Of a DNA stretch of 9,489 nt, positions 1-7,205 are shown piece by piece. The DNA comes from JAJFUI01 sp039679885 (lineage in GTDB: Bacteria; Planctomycetota; Planctomycetia; Pirellulales; Thermoguttaceae), in assembly GCA_039679885.1 (NCBI GenBank), contig JBDKUC010000257.1:1-9489 (forward strand), in the 5' to 3' direction. The position numbers and the translations under genes are program-made. The notes under the pieces are model-generated. The model saw only the letters and a list, made by a program, of their open reading frames with translations. It was not told the origin of the DNA and ran no database searches. The stretch's first letter is position 1. Each line of letters starts with the position of its first letter.

Positions 1-287
1 GTGATTAGCATCAGATAGAGATAGGACACCTTCGCATACCCTTCGATGTTGCTGCCGTAGGGACTCAGCAGGCAGGAAACGAGCACGACGCACCAAAAGC
101 TGGCGAGGGCCGCGTTGAGGCGGTTGCTGACCCACTGTTTGTCGGCCACCAGGAGCCAGTAAAGGGTCGTGACGATCATATACGCCCGCTCGATTGGGAA
201 ATCGCCATGCCAATGCCAAATTTCGAACGGCCGGTGGATGAAGAGCCACACGTAGCCGCCCAGCAGCCAGATCATCGTGTTCGGCAT
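1..287 (-). CDS. Partial membrane protein, probable O-antigen ligase/EPS polymerase-like (N-terminus only)
   Basis: The reading frame begins with ATG at 287 and stays open to the left edge, giving 95 codons of an incomplete gene. The translation starts MPNTMIWLLGGYVWLF and has at least three hydrophobic stretches: residues about 5-17, 36-48 and 60-72. Short polar loops rich in Trp and His separate them (IHRPFEIWHWHGD at about 17-29). This is the look of a polytopic inner-membrane protein. Its position at the end of a glycosyltransferase run suggests the O-antigen ligase/Wzy-like component that polymerises or transfers lipid-linked repeat units; the conserved catalytic loop would lie outside the window, so this is inference. 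The ATG at 287 overlaps the upstream gene by 16 nt. A second in-frame ATG at 275 would give a classic 4-nt ATGA overlap with that gene's stop (274-272), so the start is ambiguous. Neither start has a clear Shine-Dalgarno. A flippase is the main alternative. Confidence 0.6.
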   Translation of the reverse strand, partial: MPNTMIWLLGGYVWLFIHRPFEIWHWHGDFPIERAYMIVTTLYWLLVADKQWVSNRLNAALASFWCVVLVSCLLSPYGSNIEGYAKVSYLYLMLI

Positions 288-1366
288 GGTTGTTCGTCCA
301 AGAGGGTGTGATAGACCTGCTCCACGTCGTGAATCATTCGTTCGAAAGTGAACTGGGCTGCACGGGCGCGGCCGGCGGCGCCCATCGCCCGGCGTCGTTC
401 AGCCGAGGCAGCCAAGCTGGACAGAGCGGCAGCTAGGGCCCCGACATCGCCCGGCGGCACGAGAACCGCACAGCCATCATCGCACGTCTCGGGAATCCCG
501 CCGATTCGCGAGCCGACCAACGGGACGCCGGCTGCGAGAGCCTCGATGGCCGCGTATGGGAAGCAGTCAGGCGATGTGGAAGGGACGACGGCGACGTCGG
601 CCGACGCCCAGAGGCGGGCCACGTCGGGGCGAAAGCCGGGAACATGAACCCGCCCGCTGAGGCCGAGTTCGAGGACGAGCGATTCGAGGTACGAGCGATC
701 GCCCCCGCCAAAGATAATGCAATGCCCATCGACCCGCTGCATGGCCCGGACGAGGACGTCGAAGCCCTTGGGCGGTTCGATGCGGCCGGCTGCGGCGACG
801 AGGAATGCATCGGCCGGAATCCCAAACTCCTCGCGGAGGCTCCGGCGGCCATCGGCCGCAGGCGGCGTCGGCCCGATCGCGTTGTGCACGACGGCGACTC
901 GTTCGGCCGGCACGCCGCTAGACAACAGAACGTTTTGCACGAAGTGTGACACGGCGATGATCTTGTCGTAGAACAGGCACGAGCAGAGCCGGGCTCTCGA
1001 TCGCGAGCGGAACGCATGGGGCAAATGACGGGTCATTACGACGGCGGGCACGCGCGTGAGCCGCGCGGCCACGGCGGGGATGACGTAATCGCGGTAGCCG
1101 TGGATGTGGACGACGTCGTAGCCCCGCCGCATGGCTTGCACAAAGGCAGGCAATTGCCGCCAGTCCAGGGTGCGCCGCATGACGAGCCGGATGTGCGGTA
1201 TGCCGACCTCGTGGCACTTGGCGTCCAACTTCGAGCCGTCCGCGCAGGCGATGGTCACTTCGTGGCCTCGCTCGCGAAGCCCAAGCGTCAGATCCGTCAG
1301 GTACCTCTCGGTTCCGGCCCAGCCGGGCATTCCGCTGCCAATCTGGAGGATTCGATAAGGCTTCAC
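272..1366 (-). CDS. GT4-type glycosyltransferase (GT-B fold), fourth of four in tandem
   Basis: This 364-residue protein is a typical length for a retaining family-4 glycosyltransferase, a cytoplasmic or membrane-peripheral enzyme that adds one sugar from a nucleotide-sugar donor to a growing lipid-linked oligosaccharide. The N-terminal Rossmann half (about 1-170) carries the glycine-containing acceptor loop GMPGWAGTERYL at residues 12-23. The C-terminal donor half starts near 185 with AAAGRIEPPKGFDVL (191-205) and continues with GFRPDVARLWASADV (244-258). The catalytic EX7E element is present in a D-x7-E form: Asp267 in PDCFPYAAIEAL and Glu275, followed by AAGVPLVGSRIGGIPE. The start codon is GTG at 1366-1364. 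It overlaps the TGA (1365-1363) of the preceding gene in a GTGA junction, which implies translational coupling. No good Shine-Dalgarno precedes it. The donor and acceptor sugars cannot be told from the sequence. Confidence 0.93.
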   Translation of the reverse strand: MKPYRILQIGSGMPGWAGTERYLTDLTLGLRERGHEVTIACADGSKLDAKCHEVGIPHIRLVMRRTLDWRQLPAFVQAMRRGYDVVHIHGYRDYVIPAVAARLTRVPAVVMTRHLPHAFRSRSRARLCSCLFYDKIIAVSHFVQNVLLSSGVPAERVAVVHNAIGPTPPAADGRRSLREEFGIPADAFLVAAAGRIEPPKGFDVLVRAMQRVDGHCIIFGGGDRSYLESLVLELGLSGRVHVPGFRPDVARLWASADVAVVPSTSPDCFPYAAIEALAAGVPLVGSRIGGIPETCDDGCAVLVPPGDVGALAAALSSLAASAERRRAMGAAGRARAAQFTFERMIHDVEQVYHTLLDEQPCRTR

Positions 1367-2529
1367 GATCGCAGTCCGACCGGGGCCGAGGAGGTTGTCG
1401 AAACAAGGTCTTGCCGCGCGTCGGCCGTTGCGTCGAATAGCTCCTCCGCCTCCTTCCCGTCCGGCAATGGCTCGGCGTTACTGCACGACCGCCCGCCGCA
1501 GAGGGTTGCCAGCCGGAGCAGCCGGCGGATGAACGCCTCGTGGGTGAAATCGGCGTCAACGCGGCGTTTGGCGTTTTGCCCCAACGCGCGGCACTTCTCC
1601 GGATCGTTCCAGAGTTCGAGGATTCGGCGACGGAGCAGCGCGGCATCGCCTGGCGGGACGATAAAGCCGGTCTCGCCATCGACGATATAGTCTTCGGCCG
1701 CCATGCGATCGGCAGCGATGACGGGCTTGCCGTGCCACATGCTGTTGCAGATGTTCGCCTCGCCCCCGCCCTTCAGGCCCGTGTCGGTCATTGGCAGCAC
1801 CGTGAAGCGCGCCGCGGCCTGGAGCTGCGCGAACGCCGGTTCCCACGCCGCCACGGCGATCAGATTCGGAAGCTTCTCAATGCCAGCGCGAACCGCCGGG
1901 TCGGTTGCGCTCACGATGACCGGAACCGCCGTCCCGCGGACCGCCGCCGCCAGCGTTGCGTAATCGCGTTTGCCGTTGCCGCCGGCGAAAACGTAGTTGC
2001 CGATTGGCAGTCGATAAGTGGTCCCCTGGGCGTGATTCGCCTTGTAGGGCAGGAAGATGAATCGCGATGGCGGCAATCGCAGCCACTTGGCGTGCGGCTC
2101 GATCTGCTTGCGCGACCAGAGCACGTTGAGCCGAAACGTGGACATTGCCGCGGCCATGAGCTTCTGTTTCCACCCCGGCTCGACCTCAACGAAGACGTCC
2201 CAAAGCAAGATGTTCCGCTTGCGCAGCAGAACGAAGCGGTTCAGAAGGCCGACGAAGAGCCAGAGCGGCGAACTGCCGCTGAGCACGAGGACTGCATCCG
2301 GGGAGGTGCGGCGGAGCAAACGCCATGCGTACAGGAGATTGAAGAGCACGGTCGAAAAGCGAGCCAACGACGCCAGCGCGCCGTGCGCAATGTGCTCGAC
2401 GCGCGGATTGCCCGGCCGGGCGTCGAAGTCATCGTGGGAAGTCAGCCGAACGCCGTCGGGCGGGGTGAAGGCGTCGGCGTCGAGACAACGCCAGTCGGCT
2501 TGAACGTCGGCAATCGTGGGGCGGTTCAT
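1363..2529 (-). CDS. Divergent GT-B glycosyltransferase, third of four in tandem, without canonical EX7E
   Basis: This 388-residue protein has the C-terminal half of a GT4-like glycosyltransferase: HGKPVIAADRMAAEDYIVDG at about 266-285, then ETGFIVPPGDAALL. It departs from its neighbours in two ways. The N-terminus lacks the glycine-rich GGxE acceptor loop and begins MNRPTIADVQADWRCLDADA. The segment aligned to the EX7E catalytic motif reads GGGEANICNSMWHG (254-267), so the two expected glutamates become Gly254 and Asn262; the only nearby acid is Glu257. A hydrophobic patch at about 78-104 may be the core of the acceptor domain or a membrane contact. The residues after about 350 form a polar tail with no recognisable domain. 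ATG at 2529 overlaps the upstream stop in an ATGA junction. An AAGGAG motif (2550-2545) lies 15 nt upstream of this start, which is farther than usual. The role is probably sugar transfer in EPS repeat-unit assembly, but the catalytic variation leaves the activity uncertain. Confidence 0.88.
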   Translation of the reverse strand: MNRPTIADVQADWRCLDADAFTPPDGVRLTSHDDFDARPGNPRVEHIAHGALASLARFSTVLFNLLYAWRLLRRTSPDAVLVLSGSSPLWLFVGLLNRFVLLRKRNILLWDVFVEVEPGWKQKLMAAAMSTFRLNVLWSRKQIEPHAKWLRLPPSRFIFLPYKANHAQGTTYRLPIGNYVFAGGNGKRDYATLAAAVRGTAVPVIVSATDPAVRAGIEKLPNLIAVAAWEPAFAQLQAAARFTVLPMTDTGLKGGGEANICNSMWHGKPVIAADRMAAEDYIVDGETGFIVPPGDAALLRRRILELWNDPEKCRALGQNAKRRVDADFTHEAFIRRLLRLATLCGGRSCSNAEPLPDGKEAEELFDATADARQDLVSTTSSAPVGLRS

Positions 2530-3674
2530 CGCTGGTCGTCGCCGCTCCTTCCGGCCAACTGATGGTAGATGCGGCGGTACTGGCTAAGAATCTTGTCTTC
2601 CGAGAATTCCGCGGTCACCTTGCGGCGGGCGGCATCGCCAAGGCGGCGGCCAAGCTCGCGGTCGGACAACAGTCGGCAGATGCGGTCGGCCATTGTCTCG
2701 GGATCGCGGGGCGGGACAATGAAGCCGGACGTGCCGTCATCGAGCAACTCGCGGATTCCGCCCACGTCGGTCGCCACGGTCGGGACGCCAGCGGCCGCGT
2801 ACTCGAGCACCGCATTGGAGAATGCCTCGGAGCTGCTCGAAAGCACGGCGACGTCCAGCAGCGGCAGGAGGGTGAAGGGGTTGGCAACCGCTCCGAGCCA
2901 AGTCACTCGGCAGGCGATGCCGAGCTGTCCGCAGAGCCGCTGCATCTGCGCCGAATACTCGGGCTGCTGAAAACCGACGGCCAGGAAACGTGTTGGGGGC
3001 TCGCGGTCGATGACGTGACGGGCCGCGTGAAGAAAGGTCGCGTAGTCCTTCACGGGTCGCACGGTGGCGACCATTCCGACCAGGCGTTCCCCGTCGGCAA
3101 CGCCTAGCGATGCTCGCGTGACGCCGGCCGCCCGGCCTTCGGCGATTCGGGCCGTGGCCAGGGGGTTGTGGATGACGGCGATGCGCCGCCGTCTGATCCA
3201 CTCGACGCGAGAGGTGTACTGCCGGGCCGCTTCGCAGTTGGCCGCGTAGGCGGCGCCGAGCCGCCCGACCGCCCGGGCGACCCACCGGCTGGGCCACGTG
3301 TGCCAATAGCCGAGGTTGCGGCGAATCGCCAGGACGCGCCCTCGCTTGGCCAGTCTGACGGCCAGACAGGCGTAGATCTCGCTCGTGCGTGAGAACGCGT
3401 GGACAACGTCGATGCCGGCCCTCCGGATATAGGACGCCAGCAGCAAGAGCCGCTCGGGGACGCCCCGAGCGCCGTGGCGACGGCCAACGAGCATCACCGG
3501 CCGGACGGGAAAGTCCTCGGCGTCCATTCGCTGGATGCCGGTGAGCACCACGAAATGGAGATCAAAGAGGTCGCGTGGCAACTCGCGTTGCAAGAAGAGA
3601 AGGTGCTGTTCCGTGCCTCCTTCAGGCCCGCAAAAGTCGTCGATCAGAAAGAGAATCCGGACGTGTTCGGTCAC
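2526..3674 (-). CDS. GT4-type glycosyltransferase (GT-B fold), second of four in tandem
   Basis: This 382-residue family-4 glycosyltransferase has both Rossmann halves. The acceptor-side loop is CGPEGGTEQHLLFL (15-28). The hinge region has ANCEAARQY (145-153) and VIHNPLA (167-173). The donor domain begins with GMVATVRPVKDYATFLHAA (200-218). The catalytic EX7E motif is intact, Glu283 and Glu291 in SSSEAFSNAVLEYAAAGVP, followed by TVATDVGGIRELLDDG. It is expected to transfer a nucleotide-activated sugar to the lipid-linked intermediate at the cytoplasmic face of the membrane; the sugar is unknown. The start is GTG at 3674-3672, overlapping the upstream TGA (3673-3671) as GTGA. Its own TGA (2528-2526) overlaps the next gene's ATG. 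Both junctions suggest coupled translation within one operon. The length and motif order are normal, with no sign of truncation. Confidence 0.95.
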   Translation of the reverse strand: MTEHVRILFLIDDFCGPEGGTEQHLLFLQRELPRDLFDLHFVVLTGIQRMDAEDFPVRPVMLVGRRHGARGVPERLLLLASYIRRAGIDVVHAFSRTSEIYACLAVRLAKRGRVLAIRRNLGYWHTWPSRWVARAVGRLGAAYAANCEAARQYTSRVEWIRRRRIAVIHNPLATARIAEGRAAGVTRASLGVADGERLVGMVATVRPVKDYATFLHAARHVIDREPPTRFLAVGFQQPEYSAQMQRLCGQLGIACRVTWLGAVANPFTLLPLLDVAVLSSSSEAFSNAVLEYAAAGVPTVATDVGGIRELLDDGTSGFIVPPRDPETMADRICRLLSDRELGRRLGDAARRKVTAEFSEDKILSQYRRIYHQLAGRSGDDQR

Positions 3675-4849
3675 TTCAGGCCAGGCACTAGCTGCCGCAA
3701 CAGGTGGTGAGCAATCGGGCGCGGGCCATCGGGCGAGGCCTCCGCGTGAAGTTCGGCAAACAGCCGTCGGTACTGAGCGGCCTGAGCGGCGAACGAGAAA
3801 TGCGCCCGCATCCGCCGTTGACCCCGGGCCCCCATTCGCCGCCGCAGCCGATCGTTGCTCAGAAGTTCGGCGATCCGGCGCGCCAACGCCTGCGGGTTGG
3901 CCGGAGGCACGAGGTATCCATCCACGCCATGTTCGACGACCTCGCCGGTGCCGCCGACGTCCGTGGCCACGACGGGCACGCCCGCCGCCAGCGCCTCGAG
4001 GGCGACGTTGGGCAGCCCTTCGGTAAGCGACGGCAGCACCAGCACGTCGAGGTGTGGGAGGTAATCGTCAAAGTCCGGCCGATAGCCGGCGAGCACGAAG
4101 CCAGCCTCCAGCTCCGCAGCCAAGACGCGCCGTTGCAACGGCTCATACAGCGGGCCGTCGCCGAACACGACGAAGCCGGCCGCCGGCATCTCACGCAGCA
4201 CGTGGGAGGCGGCGTCGATCAGGAACGAGAACCCCTTTTCCGGACTAAGCCGCCCGGCCGCTCCGACAACCCAACGACGGCGTTCGGGGAACACCGCGTG
4301 CAGCAACTCGCGGCAGTTGGCGTCGCGCGATGCGAATCGCTCGACGCGGATGGCGTTGCGGATCACGGTGAGCTTCGACTCGGCGACGCCCGCGCGACGC
4401 ACCTTCTCGGCTTGCGCCTCGGATACGCAGACGACGCGATCCATGGAGCCGAGCACTCGGCGGTCGAGGGCGTCGTAGACTCGCACGCGAAGCGTCTCGC
4501 CAGTCCAGCCCCGCGAGACCGAGACGACAGGTATCGACAGTCGGCGGGCAGCCGCCAATCCGATCAGGTCGGCCTTGTAGCCGTGGCAACAGAGCACCTG
4601 CGGCCGGCGCAAGGCCAACAGGGCAGTCAATTCCCGCATCGCCGCCAACAGATGCGGCATATCACGGTGCAGGGCGATCGCCTCACAACCCTGGCGGCGG
4701 ACGCGATCCACGAATGTCTGGCAGAGCCCTCCCTCCCGGAACGACACGAAGATCGACTGGACGTCCGGGCTCAGCGCGTTCGCCAGTTCGAGCATCTGGC
4801 GTTCCGGCCCGCCGAAGAATCGCGACGATGTGAGGTGGATGACTAGCAT
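3671..4849 (-). CDS. GT4-type glycosyltransferase (GT-B fold), first of four in tandem
   Basis: This 392-residue protein is the most canonical GT4 enzyme in the window. Its N-terminal half has the loop SSRFFGGPERQMLELANAL (8-26) and the strand-plus-helix segment CCHGYKADLIGLAAARRL (87-104). A CVSEAQAEKVRRAG segment (141-154) and VIRNAIRVERF (162-172) mark the interdomain region. The donor domain starts at GAAGRLSPEKGFSFLIDAA (196-214), continues through VVFGDGPLYEPLQ, and carries EX7E as Glu277 and Glu285 in TEGLPNVALEALAAGVPVV, then ATDVGGTGEVVEHG. These are the usual residues for binding the nucleotide sugar and positioning the transferred sugar. ATG at 4849 lies inside the 3' end of the preceding GT2 gene and overlaps it by 7 nt (4849-4843). 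The role is probably one step of repeat-unit extension; donor and linkage are not deducible. Confidence 0.96.
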   Translation of the reverse strand: MLVIHLTSSRFFGGPERQMLELANALSPDVQSIFVSFREGGLCQTFVDRVRRQGCEAIALHRDMPHLLAAMRELTALLALRRPQVLCCHGYKADLIGLAAARRLSIPVVSVSRGWTGETLRVRVYDALDRRVLGSMDRVVCVSEAQAEKVRRAGVAESKLTVIRNAIRVERFASRDANCRELLHAVFPERRRWVVGAAGRLSPEKGFSFLIDAASHVLREMPAAGFVVFGDGPLYEPLQRRVLAAELEAGFVLAGYRPDFDDYLPHLDVLVLPSLTEGLPNVALEALAAGVPVVATDVGGTGEVVEHGVDGYLVPPANPQALARRIAELLSNDRLRRRMGARGQRRMRAHFSFAAQAAQYRRLFAELHAEASPDGPRPIAHHLLRQLVPGLK

Positions 4850-6102
4850 CGGTTGCGTCCGCCGGTCAAAGGCCCGGCCTCCGGCGGGTAATCGATCCGT
4901 GGCGTGCGGCGCCAGCCGGATGCGTTGCCCCGGGCGAAGCCCCTGACGGCTACGTAGAGATATGCCACGAGGCTGATGGGCAATCGCAGAAGCAACTCAA
5001 GGCGTCGCAGGCTAAGGCCCAGAAGCGCGACGCCCAACGCCGCGTAGACGACGTAGCCCGCGGCGACAACGAGCGACGCCGCGACCAATAGCGACGTCCA
5101 GGCGTTCGGCCACAGCCAGTGGCACCATGCCGCCAGAGTGCCGGTGACGAACACTTGGCCGATGATCACGGGGCGGCTTGTCATGAGCATCGTCACCGCA
5201 GCGTCGAGCAGCGCGGGTCGGCCGGTCTTCAAGCATTGGCGAATCAACCGCGGCGCGCGGGCCGCCGCCATTTGCAGTCCGCCGCCGACCCAGCGCGATC
5301 GCTGGACCGTGAGCTGATCGCGCCCGACCGGGAAATCCGACTCGACGCGGACCGTGCGGACAAAGTGAACCCGTTGGCCGGCCTCGATCAATTGGCACGT
5401 GTACTCCACGTCCTCGACGAGCGAGTCGGCCTGCCACGGGAATCGCCGCAGAATGTCACGGTGAAAGACCATGCCTGTGCCGCGCAGGAAGACAGCCAGG
5501 CCCAATTGCGACTTCGGTGCGTAGAAGCAATCGTTCTCCAGCAGGTTGGCCACGGCGAGCAGGTAGGACGTCGCGCTGGCGTCCGGATTCGCGACGACGT
5601 CGTTGGCCTGAAGCACCCGGGCGCCGCGGGCCAGCCGCTCGTCGAACGCCTTCAGCGCGTGCGAATCGATTTGACAGTCGGCGTCGAGCACGAGAACGGC
5701 GTCATGCCCGGCGTCGACGATCTGCGGCAAGGCCCAAGCCAACGCGAAGCCTTTGCCGCGATGTTCCGGATCACTGCGGACGAGGCAGTGCGCTCCCCGG
5801 GCGCGGGCCAACGCGGCGGTTCGGTCCGAGCAGTTGTCCGCGATGACATAGACGGCGCGCTTGGACTCGGGATAGTCCAACGCCTCGCAACTGTCCAAGG
5901 TATGAGCGAGCATCGCCTCTTCGTCGTGGGCCGGGATGACGATGGCGAAGGAATGCGCCGGGTCGCTTTTGGCTGGCGCTTGGCTGGGCTGGCTGCACGC
6001 GGCGACGATCATCAAGATCCAATGATAGACGGCAATCGCCAGCGCCACAGCGACCGAGACCGTGGTGAACGTGATCGTGATATTGCGAATTAGCGCATCC
6101 AT
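4843..6102 (-). CDS. Membrane-bound family-2 glycosyltransferase with synthase-like QxxRW motif
   Basis: From ATG at 6102 this is 419 residues. One N-terminal transmembrane helix (about 10-35) precedes a GT-A catalytic domain that opens with AIVIPAHDEEAML (53-65). The metal- and UDP-binding DxD is LDADC (139-143). The probable catalytic-base region is LVEDVEYTCQL (228-238). A QxxRW motif, QRSRW at 267-271, follows. C-terminal hydrophobic segments at about 300-325, 333-365 and 370-387 anchor it again, and the protein ends with a GWRRTPRID element (396-404). This order resembles IcaA/BcsA-type inverting enzymes, where QxxRW is tied to processive synthesis, but some non-processive GT2 proteins share it. 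I chose ATG at 6102 because it forms a TGATG junction with the upstream stop (6104-6102); a TTG at 6129 would extend the protein by nine residues and overlap the upstream gene by 28 nt. The stop (TAG, 4845-4843) overlaps the next gene. Confidence 0.93.
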   Translation of the reverse strand: MDALIRNITITFTTVSVAVALAIAVYHWILMIVAACSQPSQAPAKSDPAHSFAIVIPAHDEEAMLAHTLDSCEALDYPESKRAVYVIADNCSDRTAALARARGAHCLVRSDPEHRGKGFALAWALPQIVDAGHDAVLVLDADCQIDSHALKAFDERLARGARVLQANDVVANPDASATSYLLAVANLLENDCFYAPKSQLGLAVFLRGTGMVFHRDILRRFPWQADSLVEDVEYTCQLIEAGQRVHFVRTVRVESDFPVGRDQLTVQRSRWVGGGLQMAAARAPRLIRQCLKTGRPALLDAAVTMLMTSRPVIIGQVFVTGTLAAWCHWLWPNAWTSLLVAASLVVAAGYVVYAALGVALLGLSLRRLELLLRLPISLVAYLYVAVRGFARGNASGWRRTPRIDYPPEAGPLTGGRNRC

Positions 6103-7157
6103 CAGGATGGAGTGACGCCTGCACGCCAACGACGGCCGGGCGACACGAGTTCAAGGAGCATTCCGATCCCGACACCGAGATGCACCGTGACAAACACCAA
6201 CGGCAGGCGGACAAGGAGACGGCCATCGCGCAGACGCCACGCGATGCGAGCCGACACGACGAGCACAATCGCGGCATAGCAGACGACGGCTGCAAGGTAC
6301 GCCGCGGCGAGCCAATGGGCCGCGAAGCCGAGTGGCAGCCCAACGCCCAACCCCACGGTGAACAGCAGCGGCAGCAAGCTACCGAGAGAAAGCGTGGCGG
6401 GGTGCTTCCGCAAAAGCCGCAGACGGCCGCGGCCGTAGCGCATCATCTGAAATAGAAGGCCGGATAGGCTGGCTCGCGGCGCATAACGAACGGCGACCTC
6501 CGGCGCGAAGTAGCAACGCAGTCCCGCCCGGTCGATGCGGTGGTTGAATTCCACGTCCTCACAGGCGTCAAAATGCTCGTCAAACCAGCCCACCCTGTCG
6601 AACACGCTGCGGCGGTAGGCGACCGCGACGCTGGCGGCGGGCACCGCGCCCGATTGCGACGAATAGACATGCGAGTGCGGGTGGTGGCCGAGCCACGAAG
6701 ATCGCGCGGCCGCGACCGCCCGCTGCAGCGGCGTCGGATCGCGGGTGGCCAGCGGCTGCGGCCGCCCAACGCAGTCGGCGCCGCTCCGGGCAAACGCCGC
6801 CGCCAGCTTGCGAAGATAGTGTGTGTCCTCAATCTCACAGTGCCCATCGACGATCAGCACGATGTCTGCGTTTGCCCGGGCGTTGCGGATGCCGATGTTC
6901 CGGGCCGCGCTGGAGAGACGACGCGGGTTGCGCAGCACTCGCAACGCCGGATGGCGTTCGGCGAACCGCCGGGCCAAGTCGGCCGTCGCGTCGTCCGAAT
7001 GGCCGTCTACGACCAGGACTTCCCATTGCGGCGGATCGTAGTCCTGGGTCATCAGGCACTCGAGCGTCCGTTCGATCGACGCGGCTTCGTTCCGCACCGG
7101 AACGATGACGCTGATGAACGGCCATTGGGAGATATCGTCGTGGTGTTTCGAGGCCAT
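6102..7157 (-). CDS. Family-2 glycosyltransferase with C-terminal membrane helices (ExoA-like)
   Basis: From ATG at 7157 this is 351 residues. The GT-A domain begins almost at once with PFISVIVPVRNEAASIERTL (13-32). It contains the nucleotide-binding VVDGHSDDAT (49-58), a donor/metal site in the form LIVDGHCEIED (101-111) where DGH stands for the more usual DxD, and the acid region ACEDVEFNHRIDRAG (198-212). Three or so hydrophobic helices at about 257-280, 282-305 and 318-338 follow. This matches GT2 enzymes of the succinoglycan ExoA kind, which add a sugar to undecaprenyl-diphosphate-linked intermediates at the membrane. The start is uncertain: a TTG at 7187 would add ten residues and has a purine-rich AAGAGAAG about 12 nt before it, whereas ATG at 7157 lacks such a motif. 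I prefer the ATG because the domain follows directly. The TGA (6104-6102) shares its A with the next ATG. Confidence 0.92.
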   Translation of the reverse strand: MASKHHDDISQWPFISVIVPVRNEAASIERTLECLMTQDYDPPQWEVLVVDGHSDDATADLARRFAERHPALRVLRNPRRLSSAARNIGIRNARANADIVLIVDGHCEIEDTHYLRKLAAAFARSGADCVGRPQPLATRDPTPLQRAVAAARSSWLGHHPHSHVYSSQSGAVPAASVAVAYRRSVFDRVGWFDEHFDACEDVEFNHRIDRAGLRCYFAPEVAVRYAPRASLSGLLFQMMRYGRGRLRLLRKHPATLSLGSLLPLLFTVGLGVGLPLGFAAHWLAAAYLAAVVCYAAIVLVVSARIAWRLRDGRLLVRLPLVFVTVHLGVGIGMLLELVSPGRRWRAGVTPS

Positions 7158-7205
7158 GGTCGGATGCCGAACGCGCGTCTGGGTCAACCGTACGCGTCGC
7201 TTCTC

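Noticed and set aside
1540..2562. A 340-codon plus-strand open frame antisense to the divergent GT-B gene.
   Set aside because: The minus-strand product has the GT-B C-terminal motif and exact operon junctions at both ends, while the plus-strand product is compositionally biased and motif-free.
3704..4846. A 380-codon plus-strand open frame antisense to the first GT4 gene.
   Set aside because: It mirrors a gene with clear GT4 motifs on the minus strand. Its translation is rich in His, Arg, Gln and Asp with no recognisable domain, as expected for the antisense frame of GC-rich coding DNA.
272..4849. Recent tandem duplication as the origin of the four adjacent GT-B genes.
   Set aside because: Outside the shared donor-site motifs the proteins differ strongly in N-terminal halves and lengths, so ancient divergence or separate recruitment fits better than recent duplication.
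5119..6093. A 324-codon plus-strand open frame antisense to the synthase-like GT2.
   Set aside because: It is a shadow of a well-supported GT2 with DxD, EDVE and QxxRW motifs; no own start context or domain.
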